64,000 nucleotides of DNA from JAIWNK01 sp964453115 (GTDB lineage: Bacteria; Chloroflexota; Anaerolineae; Anaerolineales; Anaerolineaceae). Of the stretch, positions 50,967 to 59,184 are shown piece after piece; positions within the stretch are counted from its first letter, which is position 1; the number at the start of each line of letters is the position of its first letter. The translations under genes and the position numbers were made by a program. The stretch lies in NCBI GenBank assembly GCA_964453115.1, contig CAYVRT010000019.1, forward strand, positions 1-64,000, written 5' to 3'. Under the pieces are notes generated by a model, which saw only the letters and a list, made by a program, of their open reading frames with translations, ran no database searches and was not told where the DNA came from.

Positions 50967-52655
50967 TTATGGCACGAACTCGATGAACTCGAAGTAGTCG
51001 GCACCAACCGGCTGTGCGCCATAGCCCTTAATCTTCTTGGAGAAGATCAGGGGCGTGTTGTTATGTCCCAACCAGATGCGCATCACATCATCATGCATGA
51101 TCTGCTCGGTCTGCTTGTACATTTGTTCACGTGCAGCCTGATCGGGCGTGACCAAAGCCTTCTTGAGCAACGCGGCCAGTTCAGGGTTCTGATACCAGCC
51201 CTCACGTTTGATCGGCTGATCGCCCGTTCCGAAGAAGTAACCGGTGAAGTTGTCGGGGTCGCCGTTATCGCCGCCCCAGCCCAGGAAGTACAGGCCCATC
51301 AACCGACCCTCGCGCCGAGCGCCCAAATAGGTCGGCCAGTCGCCTTCCAGATACAATTCCACCTTAAAGCCCGCCGCATTCAAGTTAGCAGCCGCAGCCT
51401 CGGCAATTTCCTTCGCCGCAGGGAAGTAGAAGCGCGTTACAGGCATGTAGTAGAGCCGCAACGGAATCTTATCGCCCGCCTTGAAGACCACCTTGCCATC
51501 CGCATCCAGAACATCCTCAGCCACGGTCACTTCGCTCAGGCCATTCGGGAAGCCCGCCTCAGCCAGCAGCTTCTTGGAAAGTTCCGGATCATACTTCCAA
51601 TCCTCAATCGCCTCGTTGTGTCCCCAAACCATCGGCGGCAGCAAGTTGGTTGCCACCGTGCCATATTTGCCAAAGAAGTTTTTGATCAGGCCTTCTTTGT
51701 CAATGGCATGGGCAACAGCCTCGCGCACGCGAATATCCTGGAATTCCTCAATCTTGTAGTTAAAGGCCAGATAGCTTGTATTCAAAGCTGGACGGGTGAT
51801 GATGTAGAGGTTCGGGTCGGTTTCAGCTGCGGCCAGGTCTTCCACCACGGCCTGCTCCAGGCCGTGAATATCGCCGGCCTTGAGCGCCAGGAAGCGTGCC
51901 GAATCATCGGGGATGACGCGGAACAGGATCTGGTCAATCTTTGGCTTTCCGCCCCAATAGTCTGCATTGGCATCAACGGTAATGTGATCGCCTTCAACCC
52001 ATTCAACAAACTTGAATGGCCCTGTGCCAACACAACCGCCGGTCGGGGTGCCATATTTTTCGCCCGCTTTCTTAATTGCCTCCGGGCTGGAAATGGCAAA
52101 CATATCCATCGCCAGGTTCGCCAGGAAGGGCGCCATTGGCTCACTCAGCGTGAACTGCACTGTGTGATCATCTACTTTCTTAACTTCGGTGATCATGCTA
52201 GCATCATCAAAGCCACCCCACATCGCCTCATAGTATTCAAATACCTGGCTGGGATAGTGATAAGGATTGGTAGTAAAGCGCCAACGCTCAAAGTTAAAAA
52301 CGACCGCATCGGCATTGAAATCGGTGCCATCATGGAACTTGACATTCTTGCGCAGTTTGCAAGTCCACACGGTTGCGTTTTCATTCGGCAGGCATTCTTC
52401 GGCCAGTGCCGGGATGGGCTTGGTGCTGCCCAACTCATATTGATAGAGCGGCTCCAGCACCTGCCCGGTAACACGGAACGACTCACCATCGGTCACAATG
52501 GATGGGTCAAGCTGCACCGAATCGGCGCCGCGCCCAAAAATGAAAACTTTCGGTGTTGTTGGCTCTGTTGTGGCATTCCCACCCCCACAAGCTGTCAACG
52601 CCATGCTGGCAATGATCAACACCACCAACACCCCAAACAAAGATTTGCGTAGCAT
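50967..52655 (-). CDS. Peptide ABC transporter substrate-binding lipoprotein (SBP_bac_5)
   Basis: 562 residues. Lipobox ALTACGGG (Cys23), then the cluster C fold: SVQLDPSIVTDGES, VWTCKLRKNVKFHDGTDFNADAV, IRVREAVAHAIDKEGLI and LYFLGWGGDNGDPDNF. These are the usual family 5 motifs for peptides or small organic ligands; the ligand cannot be named. GGAGG lies 8 nt before the ATG. First gene of the operon SBP-B-C-D-F. Confidence 0.93.
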   Translation of the reverse strand: MLRKSLFGVLVVLIIASMALTACGGGNATTEPTTPKVFIFGRGADSVQLDPSIVTDGESFRVTGQVLEPLYQYELGSTKPIPALAEECLPNENATVWTCKLRKNVKFHDGTDFNADAVVFNFERWRFTTNPYHYPSQVFEYYEAMWGGFDDASMITEVKKVDDHTVQFTLSEPMAPFLANLAMDMFAISSPEAIKKAGEKYGTPTGGCVGTGPFKFVEWVEGDHITVDANADYWGGKPKIDQILFRVIPDDSARFLALKAGDIHGLEQAVVEDLAAAETDPNLYIITRPALNTSYLAFNYKIEEFQDIRVREAVAHAIDKEGLIKNFFGKYGTVATNLLPPMVWGHNEAIEDWKYDPELSKKLLAEAGFPNGLSEVTVAEDVLDADGKVVFKAGDKIPLRLYYMPVTRFYFPAAKEIAEAAAANLNAAGFKVELYLEGDWPTYLGARREGRLMGLYFLGWGGDNGDPDNFTGYFFGTGDQPIKREGWYQNPELAALLKKALVTPDQAAREQMYKQTEQIMHDDVMRIWLGHNNTPLIFSKKIKGYGAQPVGADYFEFIEFVP

Positions 52656-52768
52656 AACTCTCTCCTCCGAAATGAACAGGGTACGAACAAACCAAGGCTA
52701 GGTTTCTCCATACAAATTCTACTTGCTGCGCACCTCCTTCCCTGAAGGCCAAAACAAACGGTAGTATG

Positions 52769-52799
52769 ATTATACAGTACTTTAATTTTAAAAAAGCAA
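52769..52799 (-). promoter_or_regulatory. Promoter of the peptide transporter operon
   Basis: Minus strand: TTGCTT (52799-52794), 19-bp spacer, TATAAT (52774-52769), in an A/T-rich stretch about 115 nt before the SBP start, leaving a fairly long leader with no recognised structure. Confidence 0.5.
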
Positions 52800-52844
52800 T
52801 TTTTTGAGAAATTGATTTTTAGGAAAAAATGACTTCCACCCTGA

Positions 52845-52888
52845 AAAAACGCCGCCCTCCAGCCTTTCAGTTGTGACGGGAGGGCAGC
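52845..52888 (-). terminator. Terminator of the small membrane protein gene
   Basis: Minus strand: GCTGCCCTCC (52888-52879), 18-nt loop, GGAGGGCGGC (52860-52851), then G and six T. One G-T pair in a 10-bp stem. Confidence 0.85.
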
Positions 52889-52893
52889 ATGGT

Positions 52894-53256
52894 TCACCTG
52901 GACAACAAAAACAGGGTTCCTGCAGCGCTAAGCAACACAAGATAGGGCAGCAAATGATGCCCATCGCGCACCCATGTCGGGGGCCTTGCCGAGCCGCTCA
53001 AAATGCCACCGGTTACAATCAGCGCCAAAAACAGCAGCGCCGTCAACCCGGCCAGCCAGAGCGGCAACGCCGGCAATGGGGCTGCCTGCTTCGCCTGCAT
53101 CACCGTCCAGCCCAGATAGCCCACCACCACCAGCGAGACCAGCTTATGCGCGGTGAGCAACAAAGTGCTGTAAGGCCGCCCCATGCGAGTGAGGAAAAAG
53201 CCCGAGCTTAGAATCACCACAAACAAAACCGCCATCACAACAAAGTCTTTCACCAT
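52894..53256 (-). CDS. Small four-helix membrane protein
   Basis: 120 residues with four hydrophobic segments and almost no soluble part. Two histidine sites lie in or near helices: LLLTAHKLVSLVVVGYLG (second helix) and RDGHHLLPYLVLL (start of the fourth), a pattern seen in small haem-binding membrane proteins, though nothing proves haem binding here. No named family recognised. GGAGGA precedes the ATG. It follows the oxidoreductase gene by 25 nt and may be part of the tetR transcript. Confidence 0.6.
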   Translation of the reverse strand: MVKDFVVMAVLFVVILSSGFFLTRMGRPYSTLLLTAHKLVSLVVVGYLGWTVMQAKQAAPLPALPLWLAGLTALLFLALIVTGGILSGSARPPTWVRDGHHLLPYLVLLSAAGTLFLLSR

Positions 53257-53281
53257 CGAACATCCTCCTCCATCAAAAAAA

Positions 53282-54283
53282 TTATAAAAGCTCCGGTGCC
53301 ACGAGCGCCAGGTTACCCATCACCTGCCCGCTTTCCAGGTGCGCGTTGGCCTGCGCCGCCTCAAGAAGCGGGTAGCGCCGCCCAATCAGGGGGCTAATTT
53401 TACCCTCTGCCAGCAAACGATACAGGATTTGCCAATCCTCCAAAAATGGTTTTCGCCCAAACAGCGAGGCGCTTGTGCCATAGAGAAGAACCCGCTTACC
53501 ATTCAATGATAGATTACACGCCAACACACGCCCAAGCAACCGCAGCAGCCTGCCAACGCTCAACGGATTGCCATATTCCACCAATACCCCGCCCGGTTTC
53601 AACACCATCAGCCCGCGGCGGACATAATCGCCGCCCATGCCATCAAACACAACCTGCACCCCGCCTGGGGCAACCTCACGCAGCACCGCTACAAAATCCT
53701 GGCTGCGATAATCAATTGGATGGGCGCCATACTGCTGCAAAACGGAATGCTTGGCTGCCGAAGCCAGACCATACATTTTCAACCCGGCCAATTGTCCCAA
53801 CTGCAAAAAAGCCGTCCCCACCCCACCACTTGCCCCAATCACCAACACCGCATCGCCGCGCTGCACCCTGGCAACGCGATGCAAACATTGATAGGCAACA
53901 ACGGAATTCAAAATCAAGACTGCGGCCTGTGCCAAATCCAGCCCGGATGGCACAGCCATCAACTGCTGGGCGCGCAGGTAGATGTACTCGGCATAGCCGC
54001 CGACAATCGTCAAGGCTGCCACCAGGTCACCCACTGCAAAGGTTGAGCGCACCGCAGGGCCAATCGAATCCACCACGCCCACCACAGCATAGCCGGGCAC
54101 AAACGGCAGACGCGGCGCAGAAGGAGAAAGGCCATAACGCGCCTGCACATCCGGCAAACAAACCGGTACAGCCAAAACGCGCACGCGCACCTCGCCAGCC
54201 CTGGGCGGGCGCAATTCCTGCTCCACCACGTGCAGCATCTCCGGCCCACCGCGTTGCACCGCCATGACTTGCCGATACTTCAT
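53282..54283 (-). CDS. Zinc-independent MDR-family quinone oxidoreductase
   Basis: 333 residues. GroES-like N domain (GEVRVRVLAVPVCLPDVQARYG), then NADP Rossmann motif VLVIGASGGVGTAFLQLGQLAG and the QOR-like FDGMGGDYVRRGLMVLKPGGVLVEYG. No zinc-binding Cys are in the usual places, so it belongs to the quinone reductase/enoyl-reductase-like branch. GGAGG sits 7 nt before ATG 54283, which overlaps the tetR stop (ATGA), so the two are translated as a pair. Confidence 0.88.
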   Translation of the reverse strand: MKYRQVMAVQRGGPEMLHVVEQELRPPRAGEVRVRVLAVPVCLPDVQARYGLSPSAPRLPFVPGYAVVGVVDSIGPAVRSTFAVGDLVAALTIVGGYAEYIYLRAQQLMAVPSGLDLAQAAVLILNSVVAYQCLHRVARVQRGDAVLVIGASGGVGTAFLQLGQLAGLKMYGLASAAKHSVLQQYGAHPIDYRSQDFVAVLREVAPGGVQVVFDGMGGDYVRRGLMVLKPGGVLVEYGNPLSVGRLLRLLGRVLACNLSLNGKRVLLYGTSASLFGRKPFLEDWQILYRLLAEGKISPLIGRRYPLLEAAQANAHLESGQVMGNLALVAPELL

Positions 54284-54873
54284 TGCTGCACCTCCTGCTG
54301 CCGAATGCCATCCCAAAAGAGTGCAAACCCCTGCTGAATGAGTGGCTCAACCGGCTCGCCTTGCGGCAGTCGGCAGATATAACTCATCACCGCCACCAGG
54401 CTCTGATACAAAAATGCGCCCATCAAATCAGCCGGGTAGGGTTTGAGAAGGCCTTGCATCAGCCCCTGCTGAATGGCAAGATAGTAAAAATCGAATTCTC
54501 GAGCGGTTTGCAAAACAACCTGCGGCGAAAGAATGCCCGGATCGCGCGTCTGCTGTGCATAGGCAAATGCTGCGGGGTGCGCAATCAGCCAATGAAGCGA
54601 CCCGGCCCAAATGGCAAAAAACATCTCGCGCACCGGCATATGCGGCGCAAGCAGCTGCCGAACCGATTGCGACTCTTGCTGAGTGAGCCATAAGGCCAAC
54701 TCATCCACCAGGGCCTGCTTGGTGGGAAAGTAGAGGAAGAGTGTGCCGCTTGCCGTCCCGGCCCGGCTGGCGATTTGTGCGGTGGATGTATTTTCAATGC
54801 CCTGCGCCACAAACAGTTCCAGGGCTGCTTGCAAAAAGCGCTCTTTTTTTTCCTGGCTGCGTTCTCTGACCAT
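54280..54873 (-). CDS. TetR-family transcriptional regulator
   Basis: 197 residues. N-terminal helix-turn-helix ALELFVAQGIENTSTAQIASRAGTASGTLFLYFPTKQALVDEL, then a helical ligand domain. It is expected to repress its own promoter and perhaps the divergent thiolase gene through the palindrome at 54881-54912. It precedes and overlaps the oxidoreductase gene, so the oxidoreductase substrate or a related acyl compound is a likely inducer (inference). Confidence 0.93.
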   Translation of the reverse strand: MVRERSQEKKERFLQAALELFVAQGIENTSTAQIASRAGTASGTLFLYFPTKQALVDELALWLTQQESQSVRQLLAPHMPVREMFFAIWAGSLHWLIAHPAAFAYAQQTRDPGILSPQVVLQTAREFDFYYLAIQQGLMQGLLKPYPADLMGAFLYQSLVAVMSYICRLPQGEPVEPLIQQGFALFWDGIRQQEVQQ

Positions 54874-54880
54874 TCTTACT

Positions 54881-54912
54881 CCTATAATGACTGATTACTC
54901 AATCATTATAGG
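54881..54912. promoter_or_regulatory. 32-bp palindrome, probable TetR operator
   Basis: CCTATAATGA (54881-54890) mirrors TCATTATAGG (54903-54912); inner bases are partly symmetric (TGA at 54892-54894 and TCA at 54899-54901). It contains the -10 of the tetR promoter in its right arm. Confidence 0.75.
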
Positions 54913-54933
54913 AACAAATCAAACTTTTGTCAA
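54905..54933 (-). promoter_or_regulatory. Consensus sigma70 promoter of tetR
   Basis: Minus strand: TTGACA (54933-54928), exactly 17 bp, TATAAT (54910-54905): both hexamers match consensus perfectly. The -10 is inside the palindrome, so bound repressor would block it. Confidence 0.88.
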
Positions 54934-54991
54934 GCTATTTTTATACTTCATGGTACAATCAATAGATACCCTGCTTTGGAGGATGAAACCG

Positions 54992-56212
54992 ATGACGGAT
55001 GCTGTTCTGGTAGATGCCATCCGCACCCCAATTGGAGCGCTGGGCGGCGCTTTGGCTGCCGTGCGCCCCGATGACCTGGCGGCACTGGTGTTGAAGACAA
55101 TTGTCGAGCGCAACCAGCTCGACCCACAAGAGATTGACGAAGTCTACCTGGGCTGTGCCAATCAGGCCGGCGAAGATAACCGCAACATTGCCCGCATGGC
55201 TGTCCTGCTGGCTGGTTTGCCGGTCTCCCTGCCGGCGCTGACGGTTAACCGCCTGTGCGCCTCTGGGCTGGCAGCGGTCAACCTGGCTGCCCGGGCCATT
55301 CGCGCCGGTGATGGCAATCTATTCCTGGCTGGCGGCGCCGAAAGCATGTCACGCGCCCCCTATTCGCTGCCCAAGGCCGAGCAAGGTTTTTCCTTTGGCA
55401 ACCTGACAGCCTGGGATACCGCCCTCGGCTGGCGCTACCCCAACCCGCGCATGGTGGCAAGCTATGGCACCGAAAGCATGGGCGAGACGGCCGAAAACAT
55501 AGCCGACCTGACCGGCATCACACGCCTGGAACAGGACGCTTTTGCTGCTGAAAGCCACCGCCGTGCCATTGCAGCCATAGATGCGGGCCGCTTTGCCGAA
55601 GAAATTTTGCCCGTTCCCATTCCACAACGCAAAGGCGAGCCGCTGCTGGTGACGACAGATGAACGCCCGCGCCGCGACACAACAGCTGAATCACTGGCGC
55701 GCCTCAAGCCTGCCTTCCGCAAAGAAGGCAGCGTGACGGCTGGCAATTCCTCCGGGTTGAACGATGGTGCTGCGGCTCTGCTGGTAATGAGCGCCGAACG
55801 CGCCCGCAGCCTGGGGCTGCGCCCCCTGGCCCGACTGATCACTTCCGCCTCTTCTGGCATCGAGCCGCGCATCATGGGCCTTGGCCCAGTTGAGGCTGTG
55901 CGCAAGATCTTTGCCCGAACCGGCCTGAAAGCCAGTCACCTGGGCCTGGTGGAACTGAACGAAGCCTTTGCCGTGCAAGCGCTGGCTGTGCTGCGCCAAT
56001 TGAACATCTCACCAGAAGTCACCAATGTCAACGGGGGTGCGATTGCCCTTGGTCACCCGTTGGGCTGTTCTGGTGCGCGCATCCTCACCACCCTGCTGCA
56101 CGAAATGCGCCGCCGCGCCCCCATGGCGCCCCGCCCCTTCTACGGCCTGGCGGCCCTGTGCGTGGGTGTTGGACAGGGTGAGGCCACGCTGGTAGAATGG
56201 CTGGACGAATAA
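54992..56212 (+). CDS. Acetyl-CoA C-acyltransferase (thiolase)
   Basis: 406 residues. Acylated Cys in LTVNRLCASGLAAVNLAARAI (Cys89), LNEAFAVQALAVL, GGAIALGHPLGCSGARI with the catalytic His, and the second Cys in AALCVGVGQGEATLVEWLDE. Full length for a degradative or biosynthetic thiolase; chain-length preference unknown. GGAGG (54978-54982) lies 9 nt before ATG 54992, chosen over ATG 54983. Divergent from tetR and followed 4 nt later by the SDR gene, suggesting acyl metabolism under one regulator. Confidence 0.93.
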   Translation: MTDAVLVDAIRTPIGALGGALAAVRPDDLAALVLKTIVERNQLDPQEIDEVYLGCANQAGEDNRNIARMAVLLAGLPVSLPALTVNRLCASGLAAVNLAARAIRAGDGNLFLAGGAESMSRAPYSLPKAEQGFSFGNLTAWDTALGWRYPNPRMVASYGTESMGETAENIADLTGITRLEQDAFAAESHRRAIAAIDAGRFAEEILPVPIPQRKGEPLLVTTDERPRRDTTAESLARLKPAFRKEGSVTAGNSSGLNDGAAALLVMSAERARSLGLRPLARLITSASSGIEPRIMGLGPVEAVRKIFARTGLKASHLGLVELNEAFAVQALAVLRQLNISPEVTNVNGGAIALGHPLGCSGARILTTLLHEMRRRAPMAPRPFYGLAALCVGVGQGEATLVEWLDE

Positions 56213-56216
56213 ACCA

Positions 56217-57209
56217 ATGAATGTGCTGGTAACCGGCTCAACAGGTTTTGTGGGCGCGGCCCTGTGCCGCGCCCTGCTCCAGGCCGGGCATTGCGTGCGT
56301 GCTTTTCACCGCCCCACCAGCACGCTCAAACTGCTCGAAGACCTGCCCGTACAGCACGCCCTTGGCGACCTGACCCAGCCAGAGAGCCTGCCCCCGGCCA
56401 TGCGGGATATCGAAGTTGTCTTCCATTGCGCCGCACAACTCGATGCACGCCGCCAGCCATCTGGACGCATGTATGCCGTCACAGTTGAGGGCACGCGCGC
56501 CGTGCTACGCGCCGCCCGGCAGGCCGGTGTGCGGCGTGTGCTGCACACCAGTTCGGTTGCTGCCTTGGGGCTGCCCGAAGATGATGCCCCAACCCTGCTG
56601 AACGAGAACCATACCTGGAACTGCCGCCCACACCTCTGGCCCTATGGCTATGCCAAACACCTGGCCGAAATGGAAATCCAGCGAGCAGTTGCCGAAGGGA
56701 TGGATGTTGTCATTCTCAACCCCAGCTACATCATCGGTGCCGGCGACATCTACCGCCAAAGCAGTTCCTTGCTCATCCAGGTGGCACAGCAGCGCCTGCG
56801 CCTGACAACCGAGGGCGGGCTGAACGTCGTCTCGATTGAAGATGTGGTTGCCGGACATTTGGCGGCCATGGAGCGCGGCGAACGCGGTGAACGCTACATC
56901 CTGGGCGGACACAATCTGCTGCACACGGTTCTGCTGGAAAAAATTGCCCTGGCTGCGCATGTGCCGCCCCCCACCGCCATGCTCTCCGCCGGGCTGCTGC
57001 GCCTGCTTAGCGGCCCCTTCAGCCTGCTGGAAAGTTTCCTCAACCTGCCCGTCTCTGCCGGATTGCTCCATCAGGCCGGGCTACATTTCTACTACGCAAC
57101 CCGCAAAGCCCAGGTTGCACTGCGCCTTGCACCGCCGCGCCCAATCGAAGAGGCCATTGCCCAGGCACTGGCCTGGTTTGCTGAACGCGGCGCCCTTTCC
57201 AATCGTTAA
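56217..57209 (+). CDS. Extended SDR: NAD-dependent epimerase/dehydratase
   Basis: 330 residues. MNVLVTGSTGFVGAALCRALL (NAD(P) glycine motif), VFHCAA, HTSSVAALGLPEDDAPTLLNE, and the catalytic YGYAKHLAEMEI (YxxxK) followed by VVILNPSYIIGAGD. Nearest to the dihydroflavonol-reductase/3-beta-hydroxysteroid-dehydrogenase-like group (aldehyde or ketone reductases). It follows the thiolase by 4 nt. Confidence 0.88.
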   Translation: MNVLVTGSTGFVGAALCRALLQAGHCVRAFHRPTSTLKLLEDLPVQHALGDLTQPESLPPAMRDIEVVFHCAAQLDARRQPSGRMYAVTVEGTRAVLRAARQAGVRRVLHTSSVAALGLPEDDAPTLLNENHTWNCRPHLWPYGYAKHLAEMEIQRAVAEGMDVVILNPSYIIGAGDIYRQSSSLLIQVAQQRLRLTTEGGLNVVSIEDVVAGHLAAMERGERGERYILGGHNLLHTVLLEKIALAAHVPPPTAMLSAGLLRLLSGPFSLLESFLNLPVSAGLLHQAGLHFYYATRKAQVALRLAPPRPIEEAIAQALAWFAERGALSNR

Positions 57210-57327
57210 CACCTGTCACCCGTCACACAAATTCGGTGCAGGGTATGCTTTCTACCGTGAGCTTTGTCGGCTCTTTCGGGAAGTTCAGTACTGGAAAGCC
57301 CCGATTGCGCTCATTAACATAAGCACA

Positions 57328-57843
57328 ATGTTAAAAGAAATGGCAACCCGTTTCCCTTTGTTCAACGGCATGAGCGACGATCAATTGACCGTGCTGGATG
57401 CCTTCTTCGAACGTTGCGCATTCAACAAAGAAGAAGTCGTCTTTGAACAGGGAGACCCGGCGCGCAGGCTCTACGTTTTGTGCAGTGGCGAGGTCGTCAT
57501 TCGCTACAAACCCTATGATGGCCCACCCCTGGTTGTGACCCGGATTGCACCAGGCGGGGTATTTGGCTGGTCGGCAGCACTGGCACGCCCGGCCTACACC
57601 TCTGGCGCGATTGCCACCATGCCAAGCATTGCCTTGCGCACAGGCATTGAACAATTGCACAGCCTGTGCCTGGTTGCCCCACAAACCGGCACGCTGCTGA
57701 TGGAACGGCTCAGCGAAGCAATTGCTGAGCGCCGCACGATGCGCAACCCGGTGCTGGATTTGCTAAACAAAAAGTTTTCTTCCGGCGATGATTGTACCTC
57801 AAGGAGTGTCCCCAATGGAACCGAACCCGAATTTCACCGTTGA
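57328..57843 (+). CDS. Stand-alone cyclic-nucleotide-binding-domain protein
   Basis: 171 residues with one cNMP-binding barrel (FFERCAFNKEEVVFEQGDPARRLYVLCSGEV, APGGVFGWSAAL) and a short C-terminal helix; no Crp-type helix-turn-helix follows. The phosphate-binding cassette is degenerate (VFGWSAAL where CRP has FGE.aL), so the ligand may not be cAMP. The frame is open further upstream through the SDR gene, but the domain begins here; no clear ribosome site. The 3' end overlaps the Nfu gene by 29 nt. Confidence 0.7.
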   Translation: MLKEMATRFPLFNGMSDDQLTVLDAFFERCAFNKEEVVFEQGDPARRLYVLCSGEVVIRYKPYDGPPLVVTRIAPGGVFGWSAALARPAYTSGAIATMPSIALRTGIEQLHSLCLVAPQTGTLLMERLSEAIAERRTMRNPVLDLLNKKFSSGDDCTSRSVPNGTEPEFHR

Positions 57844-58066
57844 AGAACAATTGCGCGGCCTGATTGAACAGCTTGATGCCTACATCGAAAATTATCATGG
57901 CGGCTCAGTCGAACTTGTCTCGTTTGATGGCAAAGTCGTAAAAGTGCGCCTGGGCGGCGCCTGCCTGGGCTGCCCACTCTCGCCGGTCACACTCAAAGGC
58001 TGGGTGGAAGGCACCCTGCGGCAATTCTTTCCGGAAATTGAAGCCGTCGAAGCCGCAGAAGATTAG
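57815..58066 (+). CDS. NifU C-terminal (Nfu) iron-sulfur scaffold protein
   Basis: 83 residues, an Nfu domain alone: VELVSFDGKVVKVRLGGACLGCPLSPVTLKGWVEGTLRQ in parts, with the CxxC pair that carries a shared 4Fe-4S cluster between two subunits. AAGGAG lies about 8 nt before ATG 57815, inside the 3' end of the cNMP gene. No other Fe-S assembly gene is in the neighbourhood, so it may serve as a carrier. Confidence 0.9.
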   Translation: MEPNPNFTVEEQLRGLIEQLDAYIENYHGGSVELVSFDGKVVKVRLGGACLGCPLSPVTLKGWVEGTLRQFFPEIEAVEAAED

Positions 58067-58069
58067 GCC

Positions 58070-58438
58070 CTACTCCAAGAACACTTCAACGTGTTCGCCA
58101 TCCTTATCATCGAACACATCCACCACTTGCCCGGTCACCCCGGCACGCACCATCTCCATCATCTGATTCATATCCACCCCCTCCACCTCCGGAGAAAAAC
58201 GTGCCCCCATCTTCACCCCGGCATTGAGCACGTTCACCGGCAGGCGGACATTGACTCGCACCTTGCCCGTGTTGGTATCCGTCACGCGCACCCGCAGCCA
58301 GCGCGCTTGCGCCGTGCTGGGGGCTGCTGTCCGACGCACCTCGCCCAAAGCCTCAAGCAGCCGCACCCCTTCTTCGGCTGTAATCTTTCCATCGCGAATC
58401 ATCTGCAACACTTTCAAACGTTCCGGTGAAGCCGCCAT
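58070..58438 (-). CDS. SHOCT-like-domain protein
   Basis: 122 residues. The N-terminal RLKVLQMIRDGKITAEEGVRLLEALG is a SHOCT-like short helical pair common in YvlB-type envelope-stress proteins; then a beta-rich part (WLRVRVTDTNTGKVRVNVRLPVNVLNAG) found after this domain in many bacteria. Function unknown. AGGAGG lies about 6 nt upstream. Follows the coiled-tail membrane protein by 11 nt on the same strand. Confidence 0.75.
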   Translation of the reverse strand: MAASPERLKVLQMIRDGKITAEEGVRLLEALGEVRRTAAPSTAQARWLRVRVTDTNTGKVRVNVRLPVNVLNAGVKMGARFSPEVEGVDMNQMMEMVRAGVTGQVVDVFDDKDGEHVEVFLE

Positions 58439-58449
58439 TCTCTACCTCC

Positions 58450-59184
58450 TCAGGGATGAGATGAACGACGTTCCCACTCAGCCACTGCCGCCTGCAAGAA
58501 CGCCTTGAGCTGCGGGTCGCTCACCCCGCCAATGCCAATATACCGTTGACTGCCATCCCAAACCACCACCCCTTCTTTCAGGTCGGTTGAAACACGAATC
58601 TTGCGTCCAGCCAATGTCGAAGTTGGCAGCAATTCTTGCACAATTTCATCAATCTGTTCCACCATGCTCTTGGGGCGCCCCACCTCTGCCGCCACACCGG
58701 CCACCGCCGCAGCCACAACCGGCTCAACCACCGTTGGAGCTACAACAGCCGCCGGCCCAACAGCCGGAAGAGGTTGTACCGTTGGGGGTTGCGTTGGCTG
58801 TGCCGGCCGGCCAAGCCCCAACCAAATGGCCCATTCGCGCAGCAGCCCTTCCAACACCTGTCGCTGCTGCGGCTCCAACTGCTCAGCGCTGACAATCGCC
58901 TTGCCAGCCAGTTCCACCCACAGCGAGCCATCGGTACGCCGCCGCCACAAACGCGCCAAATCGCCAAAGTCGTTCCGGTCCACACCCGGCGGCAGTTTCT
59001 CCACGACCTTTTCAACCACTTTCTCCACCACTTTTTCCACCACCCTGGGCTGTGCTGCTTCTGGCTTCTCATCCTCCTTGTTGCGCTCATACCACAGAAT
59101 CGCAACAATGGCACCAGCAGCAAAACCAATCACCACCCCAATCAGGGTCGGCAAGAGCATTGTCATCAAAGAAGGACTCGTCAT
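58450..59184 (-). CDS. Membrane-anchored protein with VVEK repeats
   Basis: 244 residues. One N-terminal transmembrane helix (LLPTLIGVVIGFAAGAIVAILWY), then RVVEKVVEKVVEKVVEK encoded by a 12-bp repeat, a helical domain (DLARLWRRRTDGSLWVELAG), a Pro/Ala/Val-rich linker and a conserved-looking C-terminal module (SMVEQIDEIVQELLP...GIGGVSDPQLKAFLQAAVAEWERR). No known family. The ATG overlaps the mutM stop (ATGA), so it is translated together with the DNA glycosylase. Confidence 0.7.
   Translation of the reverse strand: MTSPSLMTMLLPTLIGVVIGFAAGAIVAILWYERNKEDEKPEAAQPRVVEKVVEKVVEKVVEKLPPGVDRNDFGDLARLWRRRTDGSLWVELAGKAIVSAEQLEPQQRQVLEGLLREWAIWLGLGRPAQPTQPPTVQPLPAVGPAAVVAPTVVEPVVAAAVAGVAAEVGRPKSMVEQIDEIVQELLPTSTLAGRKIRVSTDLKEGVVVWDGSQRYIGIGGVSDPQLKAFLQAAVAEWERRSSHP

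Noticed and set aside
51063..52652. A 529-codon plus-strand open frame opposite the substrate-binding protein gene
   Set aside because: The minus-strand gene has lipobox, family motifs and a ribosome site; the plus frame has none.
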